A DNA stretch of 64,000 bases, taken from contig NZ_WQLB01000024.1 of the NCBI RefSeq assembly GCF_009755355.1, forward strand, positions 3,755 to 67,754, given 5' to 3'. The notes under the pieces were generated by a model. That model was not told the DNA's origin. It ran no database searches and was given only the letters and a program-made list of their open reading frames with translations. Made by a program: the position numbers and the translations under genes. The first letter of the stretch is position 1, and every line of letters begins with the position of its first letter. The stretch comes from Deinococcus arboris (GTDB lineage Bacteria > Deinococcota > Deinococci > Deinococcales > Deinococcaceae). Below are positions 21,402 to 36,690 of the stretch, piece after piece.

Positions 21402-21638
21402 ATGCCTCACGTAATCGTAAGCCCCTGCGTCGGCGTCAAGGACCAGGCCTGCACCGAGGTGTGCCCGGTGGAATGCATCTACGACGGCGGTGACCAGTAC
21501 CTCATTCACCCCGACGAGTGCATTGACTGCGGCGCGTGCGTGCCGGCCTGCCCGGTCAGCGCCATCTTTCCCGAAGAGGACGTTCCCGGCGGCGAGGAAG
21601 ACTTTATCGTCAAGAACCGCGCCCATTTCGGGCTGTAA
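21402..21638 (+). CDS. Seven-iron-type ferredoxin (3Fe-4S/4Fe-4S)
   Basis: 78 residues. Cys9, Cys17, Cys21 and Cys25 in the first half have the spacing of 7Fe bacterial ferredoxins, and CIDCGACVPACP supplies the second, canonical 4Fe-4S motif. A Thermus-type ferredoxin. The -10-like sequence CATACTGT at 21389-21396 ends 5 nt before the ATG. A soluble electron carrier whose partner is not indicated by neighbours. Confidence 0.93.
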   Translation: MPHVIVSPCVGVKDQACTEVCPVECIYDGGDQYLIHPDECIDCGACVPACPVSAIFPEEDVPGGEEDFIVKNRAHFGL

Positions 21639-21880
21639 GCGCCGCTCCTCTGCTCACCCTCCTGCGCCACCCGGCGGGGAGGGATTTTTATGGCTCTTGC
21701 CCGTTCCTGGCCCGCAGGGCTAGCATGGCAGCGCGGCGCCCTGCGCGCGGCCCTGAGGAGGTGATGACGTGACCCCAGACCTGTTTGCCCCCGACGGCGA
21801 ACCGCCCAGTTTGTGCTGGCCTTCCTCTTTTCCCCTGTTTCTGGAGGTCGCGTCATGCGCCATACCCCCCCGAGGCCCCC

Positions 21881-22815
<935 letters not shown>

Positions 22816-22816
<1 letters not shown>

Positions 22817-23265
22817 TGGCCCCGCCTCTTCATCCCTCCCTCCAGAAGGTGCTGGCCAACGTAGAGCAGTTTGGTTGGCATGTCGTGATGGTGCCTGCAG
22901 ATGCCGAGGGCCCAGGGTTCGCGTACACCATCGGTCTGACGGCGACCTATGGTCATCCTGAACTGCTGATCTTCGGTCTCCCGCTGCCTACGATGCACGC
23001 TGTCCTGAATGTCGCCGGCAAACTGGTGCGTGATGGGCAGAGGTTTCAGGTCGGCACACGTTCTGACGCCATTCTGGAAGGCGCTGAGGTGCTGTTCGGG
23101 ACCATCAGAGACCTGTATCAGGACGAGTATCTGGGCCAGGCCCAACGGTTCTCTGGGCAGAGGCGTGTGGCCGCCCTTCAGCTCATCTGGCCCAACCGCG
23201 CTGGGCAGTTTCCGGGCCTGGAAACCCCGGTTGACCCTGACATTCAGCCGCTGCTGGACCGGTAA
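22816..23265 (+). CDS. DUF4262 domain protein
   Basis: 149 residues with the DUF4262 signature GFAYTIGLTATYGHPELLIFGL at about 34-55, preceded by FGWHVVMVPAD. Family function is unknown. The ATG overlaps the corA TGA (TGATG), so it is translationally coupled. A GTG one codon earlier is equally possible. A perfect stem follows the gene. Confidence 0.82.
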
Positions 23266-23267
23266 AA

Positions 23268-23290
23268 CAGGAGGCCCGGGTGGCCTCCTG
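23268..23290. terminator. Stem-loop after the DUF4262 gene
   Basis: CAGGAGGCC-CGGGT-GGCCTCCTG, a perfect 9-bp stem with a 5-nt loop just after the stop codon. There is no T-run, so termination may be rho-assisted; doxX transcription converges on it from the other side. Confidence 0.6.
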
Positions 23291-23332
23291 CTGACATTAA
23301 GCACTTGAGTTGGGCGACGCCGATCCAGCTCT

Positions 23333-23692
23333 TCAGTCCTGCGCGGTCACCATCAGCAGCGCTCCTAGCAGGGCCAGATTTTTCAGGAACTGCGTTTGCT
23401 GCTGCGCGCGCTCCTTGCCCTCTTTGTCCCAGAAGGGGTGGCCGATCACGGTGGTGGGAATCAGGCTGGCGGCCAGGGCCGTGCTGCTGAGGCGCGGAAC
23501 CAGGCCCAGGGCCAGCAGGGCGCCGGCGCCCACCATGACGCCGCTGTTGGCCTTGACGGCCAATTCGGGTTCGGGGACCTCGGCGCCGCGCGCGGCGCGC
23601 ACGATAGGTTCGGGGTTCTGCAGGTGGTCCAGGCCGTTCTTGATAAAGATGCTTGCGAGCAGCGCCCGCCCGATGAATCTCGTCACGCTCAT
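23333..23692 (-). CDS. DoxX-family membrane protein
   Basis: 119 residues with about four hydrophobic segments. The N-terminus RFIGRALLASIFIKNGLDHL is typical of DoxX/YphA-type proteins (the G.LL...F...G motif). Family members are linked to oxidoreductase or oxidative-stress functions, without a defined reaction. AAGGAGGG precedes the ATG; TACACT (complement of 23733-23738) could be its -10 with a 40-nt leader. Confidence 0.8.
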   Translation of the reverse strand: MSVTRFIGRALLASIFIKNGLDHLQNPEPIVRAARGAEVPEPELAVKANSGVMVGAGALLALGLVPRLSSTALAASLIPTTVIGHPFWDKEGKERAQQQTQFLKNLALLGALLMVTAQD

Positions 23693-23762
23693 GTGCCCTC
23701 CTTGAAACGGCCCCGCCTTTGAACTGCCCCGGAGTGTAGCGCAGCCCCGGCCCAGGCCACCT

Positions 23763-24508
<746 letters not shown>

Positions 24509-24512
<4 letters not shown>

Positions 24513-25348
24513 GTCTGAATGGTCTCGATTCTGGGCGTCAGGGCCGCCCGGTGGTCTTGGGTCCCATTGTGCATGCTGCGGGCCAGCAGGGTGGTCAGCA
24601 CCGGCGCCGCCGTCCTGGGGTCGCCGGTCACGAGGTAGCGCTCGGTGCCGCCCGCAGTCTGGCCCGACAGGAGGCCCCGGCCTTCTAGCACGCGGCGGGT
24701 GTGGCGCGCCACCGCCGGGCCGCTGTCCAGCAGCGTGAAGGTGTTCCCGAACTCGGCGCGGATGCTGCCCGCCAGAAAAGGGTAATGGGTGCAGCCCAGC
24801 ACCAACTGGTCGGCTCCGGCCTGCGCCAGCGGGGTCAGGATGTCGCGCAGGACGGCCCGCGTGCGCTCGCTGTCGGCCTGCCCCGCCTCGACCAGCGGCA
24901 CGAGTTCGGTGCTGACGGCCTTGATGACCTGCACCCCTGCGGGCTTGGCCCACTCCCGGATGACCTCGGCCAGCAGGGTGCCGCGCAGCGTGCCGGGGGT
25001 GGCCAGCACGCCCACCACGCCGCTGTGCGTGGCCTGTACAGCCGGTTTTACAGCGGGAACCAGCCCGATCACCGGCAGGTCAAAGCGGGCGCGCAGGTGC
25101 CCCAGGCTAAAAGCAGACGCCGTGTTGCACGCCACCACGACGCCCTTGACCCCCTGGGCGTGCAGAGCGGTCACAGCGCGGTCGGTCAGCGTGCGAATCT
25201 CGTCGTCGGGCCGGGCGCCGTAAGGCACGTGGGCGGTGTCGGCCAGATAGAGAAGGTCCTCGCCGGGCAGCGCGCGGCGCAGTTCGGCCAGGATGCTCAG
25301 GCCGCCCACGCCAGAGTCGAAGACGCCCAGGGGCGCAGAGGCAGTCAT
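24509..25348 (-). CDS. murI: Glutamate racemase
   Basis: 279 residues. Makes D-glutamate for peptidoglycan. Begins with LGVFDSGVGGLSIL; the two catalytic cysteines are in VVACNTAS (about 73) and VLGCTHYPFL (about 185). The ATG overlaps the stop of the MazG-like gene by 4 nt, and its own stop overlaps the rph start. No oddities. Confidence 0.95.
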
Positions 25349-25626
25349 TGGTTGGTAGAGGCCGCCAGCCGGGCCTGCTGCCGGTCCAGACTCTCGACCG
25401 CCGACACAGCCACGGCCGCCACCTGAAGCAGTTCGGTGCGGTAGTGGCTCAGGTCACGCGCGTTGCCCATCAGGTGTTCCAGCGCGGCGTTGTTGGCTTC
25501 CCCGACCTCCTCGCCCAGAATCATCAGCCACACGGCGGGGTCCAGGTTCTGCTCGCCCCATTTGGCGTCCTGGCGCTCACGCTCGCGCCGGACCTCGGCC
25601 AGCACCCCCGGCGTGGCCTGCGTCAC
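25345..25626 (-). CDS. MazG-like nucleotide pyrophosphohydrolase domain protein
   Basis: 93 residues. The pattern RERERQDAKWG ... ILGEEVGEANNAALEH ... YRTELLQVAAVAV matches the short MazG-like proteins common in phages and bacteria: an EExxE-type metal helix followed by an ELLQ helix. The last acidic ligand of classical MazG (ExxD) is Gln here, as in many of the short relatives. Substrate presumably (d)NTPs. I chose GTG because GTGA overlaps the aminotransferase stop. Confidence 0.75.
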   Translation of the reverse strand: MTQATPGVLAEVRRERERQDAKWGEQNLDPAVWLMILGEEVGEANNAALEHLMGNARDLSHYRTELLQVAAVAVSAVESLDRQQARLAASTNQ

Positions 25627-26834
25627 AGGGCCCCGCGCAGCAAGTCGCCCAGCGCGTGAATCCCGGTCTCTATCTGGGCGGGGGTGGCGCTCGTGTAACT
25701 CAGGCGCAGGGTGTTCTCGCCGCCGCCCAGGGCGTAGAAGGGGCTGCCGGGGACGTAGGCCACCCGCCGCTCGACGGCGGCAGGCAACAGGGCGGCCGTG
25801 TCCACCCCCTGCGGCAGCGTCAGCCACAGGAACATGCCGCCCTGCGGGATGGTGTAGGCGACCTCGGGTGGGAAGTCAGCCTGAACGCGCTCCAGCATGA
25901 AGCGCGCCCGCTCGCCGTAAGCCTGCCGCACCCGCTCGATTTGCCGGGGGAGGACCTCCTGCACCAGCTCGGCCACGATCATCTGGTTGAAGGTCGGCGT
26001 GTGCAGGTCTGCCCCCTGCTTGGCCTGAATCAGCTTGGTCATGATGGGCGCGGCCGCCTGCACCCAGGCGTCGCGCAGCCCCGGCACCAGCGTTTTGGAA
26101 AACGAGCTGGAATAGATCACGTGATTGCGGTCCGGGTCGCCGTGGAATTCCAGGCCCAGGCTGTAGAGGCTGGGAGCGGGTTCGCCAGTAAAGCGCAGCT
26201 GGCCGTAAGGGTCGTCCTCAATCACCAGCACGCCGTACTGCGCGGTCAATTCGACCAGTCGGCGCCGCCGCTCGGCGCTCAGGGTGCGCCCGGTGGGGTT
26301 CTGAAAGTTGGGCACGGCGTACAGCAGCTTGGCCGGGGTGGTTTTGAGGACCTCTTCCAGCGCCTCCACGTCAATGCCGCCGTCGTCGGTGGGCAGCTGC
26401 ACGTACCGCGGCAGGTACGGCTGAAACGATTGCAGGGCGCCCAGATAGGTCGGGGCCTCTACCAGCACCGTGTCTCCCTCGTCAATCAGCACCTTGCCCA
26501 GCAGGTCCAGCCCCTGCTGGCTGCCCGTCATGATCTGCACGTTGGCCGCCGGAATCCCGGCCTGGGCCGCCAGCCACTCGCGCAGCGGCGGGTGCCCCTC
26601 GGTGGTGGAATATTGCAGCGCCGCCGGGCCATAGCGGTCCAGCACCGTGTTGGCCGCCGCCCGCACCTCCTCGATTGGAAACAGTTCTGGGGCGGGCAGG
26701 CCACCAGCAAAGCTGATGACTTCGGGGCGCTGGGTGACCTTCAGGATTTCGCGGATGGCGCTGGCGTTCATGCTCTGTGCCCGGCGCGACAGGGCCGCGC
26801 CGAGGTCAACCGCCGGAGCAGGGGAGAGGCTCAT
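25623..26834 (-). CDS. PLP-dependent aminotransferase, LysN (2-aminoadipate) type
   Basis: 403 residues, fold-type I class. SAIREILKVTQRPEVISFAGGLPAPELFP, TGSQQGLDLLGKV, PNFQNPTGRT, the PLP lysine in SSSFSKTLVPGLR and QAKQGADLHTPTFNQM closely follow Thermus LysN (397 residues). LysN transaminates 2-aminoadipate in the AAA lysine pathway used by this phylum and also accepts aromatic or branched substrates. No other lysine genes lie nearby, so the in vivo substrate is inferred. TAGCAT (complement of 26842-26847) is 7 nt before the ATG at 26834, which decides the start and suggests a leaderless operon mRNA. Confidence 0.85.
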   Translation of the reverse strand: MSLSPAPAVDLGAALSRRAQSMNASAIREILKVTQRPEVISFAGGLPAPELFPIEEVRAAANTVLDRYGPAALQYSTTEGHPPLREWLAAQAGIPAANVQIMTGSQQGLDLLGKVLIDEGDTVLVEAPTYLGALQSFQPYLPRYVQLPTDDGGIDVEALEEVLKTTPAKLLYAVPNFQNPTGRTLSAERRRRLVELTAQYGVLVIEDDPYGQLRFTGEPAPSLYSLGLEFHGDPDRNHVIYSSSFSKTLVPGLRDAWVQAAAPIMTKLIQAKQGADLHTPTFNQMIVAELVQEVLPRQIERVRQAYGERARFMLERVQADFPPEVAYTIPQGGMFLWLTLPQGVDTAALLPAAVERRVAYVPGSPFYALGGGENTLRLSYTSATPAQIETGIHALGDLLRGAL

Positions 26835-26934
26835 GGCTGCCATGCTACGCCGCGCCTGAGGGGTTGACCTGACCGTGTGGACGCACTGGCGCGCCGGGCA
26901 GGTAAAGTGAGGTCGCTTACAAGGAGGCACTCAC

Positions 26935-27852
26935 ATGCTCGTGACCGGCAATGACATTCTGGTTCCCGCCCGCGCTGGCAAGTACGGCGTCGGCTCGTTT
27001 AACACGAACAACATGGAAATCACCCAGGCGATTATCCATACCGCAGAGCGGCTGCGCAGCCCCGTGATGGTGCAGATGAGCGAGGGCGCCATCAAATACG
27101 GCGGGCAGGACCTGGCCAACATCGTCATTGACCTGGCCACGCGCGCGACTGTCCCTGTGGCCCTGCACCTGGACCACGGCTCGTCCTACGAGTCGGCCCT
27201 GAAAGCCATCAAGATGGGCTTTACCAGCGTCATGATTGACGCCTCGCACCACCCCTTTGACGAGAATGTCAAAGAAACCCGCCGCGTCGTGGAAGCCGCG
27301 CACGCCATGGGCATCAGCGTAGAAAGCGAGCTGGGGCGCCTGGGCGGCATCGAAGAGCACATCGTCGTGGACGAGAAAGACGCCTTCCTGACGGACCCCG
27401 AAGAGGCTGTGCAGTTTATCGAGCAGACCGGCACCGACTACCTGGCGATTGCCATCGGCACCAGCCACGGCGCCTACAAGGGCAAGGGCCGGCCCTACAT
27501 TGACCACGCCCGCATCGAAAAGATTGCCGAGCTGACCGGGATTCCGCTGGTGGCGCACGGTTCCAGCGGTGTGCCGACGGAAATCGTGGAGCGCTTTCGC
27601 ACAGGCGGCGGCCAGATTGGCGAGGCGGCTGGGATTGCCGACGAGGACCTGCAGCGCGCAACCCAGCACGGCATTGCCAAGGTGAATGTGGACACCGACC
27701 TGCGCCTGGCCAGCACCGTGGGCATCCGCGAAGCCCTCCTGGCCAACCCCAAGGAGTTTGACCCCCGCAAGATCTTTGGCCCGGCCCGCGACGTGATGAG
27801 CCAGGTCATCGAGCACAAGCTGCGCGTCCTGGGCAGCGTCGGGCAGGCGTAA
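26935..27852 (+). CDS. fba: Class II fructose-1,6-bisphosphate aldolase
   Basis: 305 residues. A zinc-dependent aldolase of glycolysis and gluconeogenesis. Zinc ligands and substrate motifs: HLDHGSSYE (about 78), SELG (about 131), GTSHGAYKG (about 176), HGSSGVP (about 205) and the NVDTDLR phosphate loop (about 248). AAGGAGG lies 7 nt before the ATG, and TAAAGT at 26903-26908 may be the -10, giving a ~20-nt leader. Monocistronic and divergent from the lysN-like operon. Confidence 0.95.
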   Translation: MLVTGNDILVPARAGKYGVGSFNTNNMEITQAIIHTAERLRSPVMVQMSEGAIKYGGQDLANIVIDLATRATVPVALHLDHGSSYESALKAIKMGFTSVMIDASHHPFDENVKETRRVVEAAHAMGISVESELGRLGGIEEHIVVDEKDAFLTDPEEAVQFIEQTGTDYLAIAIGTSHGAYKGKGRPYIDHARIEKIAELTGIPLVAHGSSGVPTEIVERFRTGGGQIGEAAGIADEDLQRATQHGIAKVNVDTDLRLASTVGIREALLANPKEFDPRKIFGPARDVMSQVIEHKLRVLGSVGQA

Positions 27853-27877
27853 GCCCACCCGCTTCATCTCAATCCAG

Positions 27878-27910
27878 AGCGGCCCACTTTCACGTCGAAG
27901 GTGGGCTGCT
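27878..27910. terminator. Stem-loop downstream of fba
   Basis: AGCGGCCCACTTT ... GAAGGTGGGCTGCT with a short loop, about 13 bp with mismatches, 25 nt after the fba stop. It lacks a clear U-tract, so this is a probable rather than certain terminator. Confidence 0.5.
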
Positions 27911-28040
27911 GTCCTGCGTAGGGCCGTCGCCTGTACCCCCGGCACTCCCCCGATACCTGATCCTTCCCTGACGGACGGTTCATCTTCGGGCTGTCTGTCA
28001 GCGGGAGATTCTCACGCGGCGGCTCTATGCTCGCGGATGC

Positions 28041-28760
28041 ATGATGCTGGCCCGGCCCTCTGTTCTTTCTGCCCTGTTGTTCGGCCTGCTGTGCGCCGGA
28101 CAGACCTCTGGGGCACCCGTGACCCCGGCGCTGCCCAGCGGCTGGCAGGCCCGGCTGCTGACCCTGCTGCCCCAGACGGCGCAGAGTGTCACCCTGCTGG
28201 CGCGCCGGCCCAGTATCTCGACCGTTGACCTGGAACTGAAAGTGGCCAGCGTGGGCGGTGATTCCAGTGTCCTGCGCCAGATTGTGGTCAGCGCGGCGCG
28301 CGGCGTCAAGCCGACGTACGACGCCCGCCTGAACGTCTCCCTGAGTGACTTCCAGCGGTATGTGGTGTTTCAGGAAACCCTGGTGTCCACGGGCAAGAGC
28401 TTCCGCCTGGCCGTGACCAGAGACGCCAACCGTGTTACCTTTGGGGACGGCCCGGCCATGAACGGCGTGCTGCGTGGCGTAACCATTGACCTGAAAACCG
28501 GTGAGATGCGCTGCCCCGAGGGCTTCAGCGCCCAGCCGGTCAATGTGGCGCCGAACAACGACGCCAGCCGGGGGCTGGAAGTGCGCTCTGGCTTTCAGTG
28601 GAAAGTGTTTGGCGGCAGCGGAATTCAGGGCCGGGCCGTCAAAGGGACCTTGAGCCTGTTGCAGCTGGCCAGTGGCCGCATTCTGCTGAGTTACGAGCGC
28701 ACCAGCATGATCAACCACAAGGTGGACACGGGCGAACTGATTGTGGATTACTCCCGCTGA
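28041..28760 (+). CDS. Secreted protein of unknown function
   Basis: 239 residues with a type I signal peptide (MMLARPSVLSALLFGLLCAGQTSGA; cleavage predicted after TSGA). The mature part is predicted beta-rich, and no catalytic motif or known domain was recognised. TATGCT at 28026-28031 is 9 nt upstream of the first of two ATGs. A 7-bp stem (28792-28812) follows. It may act outside the cytoplasmic membrane, like the subtilisin next to it; no link is shown. Confidence 0.65.
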   Translation: MMLARPSVLSALLFGLLCAGQTSGAPVTPALPSGWQARLLTLLPQTAQSVTLLARRPSISTVDLELKVASVGGDSSVLRQIVVSAARGVKPTYDARLNVSLSDFQRYVVFQETLVSTGKSFRLAVTRDANRVTFGDGPAMNGVLRGVTIDLKTGEMRCPEGFSAQPVNVAPNNDASRGLEVRSGFQWKVFGGSGIQGRAVKGTLSLLQLASGRILLSYERTSMINHKVDTGELIVDYSR

Positions 28761-28791
28761 GCTGGGGAGCGCAGTGGACTTTCTAGAGACG

Positions 28792-28812
28792 GGGCCGCAG
28801 ATGAGGCGGCCC
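28792..28812. terminator. Stem-loop after the secreted protein gene
   Basis: GGGCCGC-AGATGAG-GCGGCCC, a perfect 7-bp stem about 30 nt past the stop codon. There is no T-run. Confidence 0.45.
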
Positions 28813-28937
28813 TCCGCCTTAGCATTGTTCTGGCGCTTCGCAGGGTCCCCTGCCCCTGATGCCCGCCTGACGGGAGGTCAAGGTCTCCTCACGTTCTCTT
28901 CAGGGCGCGTCACGCCCCGGCCCCTACCCTGAGCGGC

Positions 28938-31475
<2,538 letters not shown>

Positions 31476-31493
31476 GACCTAGATGTGTTCAGG

Positions 31494-31526
31494 GCACCTG
31501 GAGCCACGCAGTTCCAGGTGCTTTTT
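31494..31526 (+). terminator. Intrinsic terminator of the subtilisin gene
   Basis: GCACCTGGA, a 10-nt loop, TCCAGGTGC and then T5. Perfect 9-bp stem 19 nt after the stop codon. Confidence 0.9.
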
Positions 31527-31692
31527 GCTGTAGGGCAGGAAAGAGGCGCGGATCTGGGCACAAGAAGAAGCTGTGAAGGCTCATCGGCAGCCTGGCGCGA
31601 AGCTCCTAACTCAAGACTGGCTGTAGATTTCCAGGGCAGCTCTTAGGCCTCTTCCCACGCGGGCGCTGGTGACTGCGCCCTACCGTCAGGGC

Positions 31693-32109
31693 ATGACCAC
31701 CCTCAAAGACATTATGACGAGCGACCTGACGACCACCGATGCTGGCGCCACCTTAAAAGAGGTGGCCTCGCTGATGCGGGAGCAGGACATTGGCAACGTC
31801 CTGATTATGGACGGCGACCAGCTGCGCGGCATCCTGACTGACCGTGACATCGTGATTCGCGCGGTGGCCTATGGGCACGACCTGGGCAGCGCTGCCAGCG
31901 ATTACGCCAGCGGCAACGTTCTGACCCTGGACAGCCAGACCGATGTGCAGGCCGCAGCGGAGCAGATGGCCCAGCGCCAGGTGCGCCGCCTGCCGGTCAC
32001 CGAAGAAGGCAGGGTGGTCGGCATTGTGAGCCTGGCCGACCTGGCCACCCGCACGGGCGGCGGCGCCGATGAAAAGGCCCTGCAAGGCATCAGCCAGCCG
32101 ACGATTTAA
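31693..32109 (+). CDS. CBS-domain pair protein
   Basis: 138 residues made entirely of a tandem CBS pair (Bateman module): LKDIMTSDLTTTDAGATLKEVASLM / GILTDRDIVIRA and DVQAAAEQMAQRQVRRLPV / GIVSLADLA. Such stand-alone modules bind adenine nucleotides or S-adenosyl ligands and regulate partners; none is evident here. TACCGT at 31681-31686 lies 6 nt upstream of the ATG, fixing this start over the upstream frame extension. Confidence 0.9.
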   Translation: MTTLKDIMTSDLTTTDAGATLKEVASLMREQDIGNVLIMDGDQLRGILTDRDIVIRAVAYGHDLGSAASDYASGNVLTLDSQTDVQAAAEQMAQRQVRRLPVTEEGRVVGIVSLADLATRTGGGADEKALQGISQPTI

Positions 32110-32220
32110 AGGCCATCTGCTGCGGGTTGATGGACTCTCTCGCCCGACATTGATAGCGGGCGGCGTGCTGAGAAGCATCAGCTTGGCGCTTGCTGAAGGC
32201 CTACATCTCGGTAATCCACC

Positions 32221-32260
32221 GAAAAGAAGCCCACCCCAATGCGCGGGTGGGTCTTCTTTC
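32221..32260. terminator. Bidirectional terminator between the CBS gene and dnaJ
   Basis: AAAGAAG-CCCACCC, an 8-nt loop, GGGTGGG-T-CTTCTTT: a 14-bp stem with one bulged T, flanked by A-rich and T-rich tracts. dnaJ ends 10 nt beyond it on the opposite strand. Confidence 0.85.
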
Positions 32261-32269
32261 GCCTAAGCC

Positions 32270-33184
32270 TTATCCCAGCTCACGCAGCTGGCGGTACAGC
32301 TCTTTCTGGTCGTCCGTGAGTGCGGCTGGCACCGTGACATTGAGTTTCACGTACAGGTCGCCTCGGGTGCCGTCGCGCCGGGGCCACCCCTGGCCGCGCA
32401 GGCGCATGCGCCGCCCGCCGCTGCTGCCCGGCGGCACGCTCAGGTTGCCCTTGCCCGAGAGAGTTTGGACCGTCACGTCGCCGCCCAGCGCCGCGACTGG
32501 GGCCGGCACATCCACGCTGGTGCTCAGGTGGTCGCCGTCCAGGTCGAAGCGGGCGTCTTCAAGTACGCGGATGGTCAGCAGCACGTCGCCGCCGCCCGGA
32601 CCCTGACCGGCCAGGCGGAGCCGCGCGCCGTCGCGGGTGCCCGCAGGAACGCGCAGCGAGAGGCGCTTGCCGTCCACATTGATCACTTCATCCGAGCCGT
32701 TAAAGGCTTCTTCAAGCGTGACCTGCAATTCACCTTCCACGTTCTGCACAAAGCGCCGGCCCTGGCCTGCGCCGCCCAAACCACCCATCAGGTCTTCCAG
32801 ATTGACCTGCGCGCCCCCTGGGAAACCGCCGGGGGCACCGCCGCGCGCCCCGGCCCGGCCAAATAGCCCTTGGAAAAAATCACTGAACTGGCCTGGGTCA
32901 AAGCCGGCGAAGTCGCCGCCCTGAAAGCCGCCAGCGCCGGGCCCTGCGTATCCAGGCGGCACCTGGCCAGTATGCCCAAACTGATCAAACACCTTGCGCT
33001 TCTCGGGGTCCGACAGTACCGCGTAGGCCTCGCCGATTTCCTTAAATTTCTCGGCGGCTTTTTCGTCGCCCGCGTTTTTATCGGGGTGGTACTGCTTGGC
33101 CAGCTTGCGGTACGCACTCTTGATGTCAGCGTCGGATGCGCCGCGCGACACGCCCAGCACATCGTAATAATCCCTATAGGCCAT
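32270..33184 (-). CDS. dnaJ: DnaJ-type co-chaperone without zinc-finger domain
   Basis: 304 residues. J domain 1-70 with the HPD triad (QYHPDKN), a Gly/Phe-rich region (about 75-145) and two C-terminal substrate-binding barrels (about 150-300). The four CxxCxGxG zinc repeats of classical DnaJ are absent. This is the CbpA-like form; the DnaJ encoded with dnaK in Thermus also lacks the zinc module. AAGGAGG precedes the ATG. It stimulates DnaK ATPase and delivers substrates. Last gene of the chaperone locus. Confidence 0.93.
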   Translation of the reverse strand: MAYRDYYDVLGVSRGASDADIKSAYRKLAKQYHPDKNAGDEKAAEKFKEIGEAYAVLSDPEKRKVFDQFGHTGQVPPGYAGPGAGGFQGGDFAGFDPGQFSDFFQGLFGRAGARGGAPGGFPGGAQVNLEDLMGGLGGAGQGRRFVQNVEGELQVTLEEAFNGSDEVINVDGKRLSLRVPAGTRDGARLRLAGQGPGGGDVLLTIRVLEDARFDLDGDHLSTSVDVPAPVAALGGDVTVQTLSGKGNLSVPPGSSGGRRMRLRGQGWPRRDGTRGDLYVKLNVTVPAALTDDQKELYRQLRELG

Positions 33185-33211
33185 GGCGCCTCCTTACGGC
33201 AGGAACAAAGG

Positions 33212-33985
33212 TCAAGAGGACGAAGGAGAGGGGGCCAGCTTGTTGACGACCGCCTTCAGGCCGTAAGCGTGGGCCATCTCCAGGGCGGTGTGGCCCCGTG
33301 GGTCGGTCTGCTGGGGGTCGGCGCCGTGGGTCAGTAAGAGGTCTAGCACATCGGTACGCGGTGCCCGGCGGCCAGAGCGGTAAGCCAGACCCTCGGTGTC
33401 TACTGTATGCAGCAGCGGCAGCCAGTACCGGCTGTCATTGGCGTCAGCGCCGCGCCGCAGCAGCTCGCGGATGAAACTGGGCGGCGCGTCCCGGTCAATG
33501 GCGAGGTTCAGCAGGGGCATGCTCTCACTGTCCGGCCAGAAGTTCGCATCCTGCAGGAATTGGAGAAGCGGCAAGAGGAAGAGCTGTAAATTTTCTGGTG
33601 TCGGCTGGAGATGACGTAACGACCACGCCAAGGCCTTGTGAGCCTTTGTCTGCGTACCGTAGGGGTCGCCGGACGCGATAAACGCTGCAAGCTCTTGGGC
33701 TTCCTGGTGCTTGAGCATCCGAATAAATGGATTGACTTTCTCCTTCTGCCCAAGTCGGAGATACTCCCGCTCCACCTGCTCGCGCGCCCAGGGTGTCTTG
33801 CGCAGAAATTTGAGGCTGCTGCTGACACTGGGGTTGGTCTGAAAGCATTTAACGGGAATGCGCCGTGCCAGTTCCTCCCAGCCGTATTCGTCGTGCAGGT
33901 GCGTCACCAGCCGTTCCAGCGTCACCCCATGCAGCGGGTCGCGTGCTGTTGATGGCTGACGCCTCTGCTGTGCTCCATCACCCAT
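33212..33985 (-). CDS. VF530 (DUF2132) domain fused to ankyrin repeats
   Basis: 257 residues. Residues about 16-75 match the small VF530/DUF2132 domain almost in full: LHGVTLERLVTHLHDEYGW, RIPVKCF, NPSVSSSLKFLRKTPWARE. The rest is helical, and the C-terminal third carries ankyrin-type repeats (FIRELLRRGADANDSRYWLPLLH, VLDLLLTHGADPQQTDPRGHTALEMA). VF530 is normally a stand-alone ~75-residue protein proposed to bind nucleic acid or protein. It is inserted between grpE and dnaJ, so heat-shock expression is likely, and a role in substrate or partner recruitment is inferred. ATG at 33985 preferred over the TTG one codon earlier. Confidence 0.8.
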   Translation of the reverse strand: MGDGAQQRRQPSTARDPLHGVTLERLVTHLHDEYGWEELARRIPVKCFQTNPSVSSSLKFLRKTPWAREQVEREYLRLGQKEKVNPFIRMLKHQEAQELAAFIASGDPYGTQTKAHKALAWSLRHLQPTPENLQLFLLPLLQFLQDANFWPDSESMPLLNLAIDRDAPPSFIRELLRRGADANDSRYWLPLLHTVDTEGLAYRSGRRAPRTDVLDLLLTHGADPQQTDPRGHTALEMAHAYGLKAVVNKLAPSPSSS

Positions 33986-33998
33986 CAACGCGTCCCCC

Positions 33999-34646
33999 TC
34001 AACCCTTTTTACTCACAACCACGCGGGCTGGCCGCACCAAGCGGTCCCCCATGCGGAAGCCCAGTTGGTAGACCTGCACAATCACGTCGTCCTCGTCGCC
34101 GGGCACCACCTGCAGCGCTTCGTGCCACTGCGGGTCAAAGGCCTCGCCTTCCTTGCCGGTGACTTCCAGGCCCAGGCTAGAGAAGACGTTCAGAATCTTG
34201 CCCTGCACGGCCTGCATGCCGGGCACCAGCTTGGCCGGATCGGCAGCCCCCATCGTCACGGCGCGGTCCATGTCGTCATACACGGGCATCAGGGCTTCGG
34301 CGGCCTTACTGACGCCCTGACCCTGCGCGGCCTGCACGTCTTCCTGGGTGCGGCGGCGGTAGTTCTCGAAGTCGGCGGCCAGGCGGGCCAGGCGGCCCTT
34401 CAGGTCGGCGTTTTCCTTTTCCAGTTCATCGGCGCGGCCCAGCTTGGCCATCATTTCCTGCACCTGGCCCAGCATGCCTTCGTCCAGGCCGTCTAGACCT
34501 GGGAAGGCGGCGTCCTGGTCTTCGTCCAGATTGTCGGTGTCGGTGTCAGGCACATCCAGTTCGGTTTCGGCGTCTATCGTCTTGGTCTCGGTGTCGTCCG
34601 GTTTACGCTGATCGTCGGTCATCTTGGGGCCTCGCTTGCGGAACAT
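33999..34646 (-). CDS. grpE: GrpE nucleotide-exchange factor
   Basis: 215 residues. An acidic, low-complexity N-terminal tail (about 1-70), a long coiled-coil dimerisation helix (about 75-120) and the beta-wing with the signature AFDPQWHEALQVVPG ... GFRMGDRLVRPARVVVSKKG. Releases ADP from DnaK. The start at 34646 (MFRKRGPKMTDD) is chosen because TACTCT (complement of 34654-34659) stands 7 nt upstream, the leaderless pattern; an ATG eight codons further in is the alternative. So grpE may have its own promoter in addition to read-through from dnaK. Confidence 0.93.
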   Translation of the reverse strand: MFRKRGPKMTDDQRKPDDTETKTIDAETELDVPDTDTDNLDEDQDAAFPGLDGLDEGMLGQVQEMMAKLGRADELEKENADLKGRLARLAADFENYRRRTQEDVQAAQGQGVSKAAEALMPVYDDMDRAVTMGAADPAKLVPGMQAVQGKILNVFSSLGLEVTGKEGEAFDPQWHEALQVVPGDEDDVIVQVYQLGFRMGDRLVRPARVVVSKKG

Positions 34647-34737
34647 TGGTTCCAGAGTAGTGGAGAACAGGAGGGGAGAGGCGGCGCGCTGGCCGTCCTC
34701 TCCCCTGGGTGGTCGTGGTCTTGCGGAGGAGGTGCGC

Positions 34738-36630
<1,893 letters not shown>

Positions 36631-36690
36631 GTTGACTCCTGTAAGGGTAGGGATTTGCCGCCGTGTGGGCAGCAGTTCTGACTGCCATCC

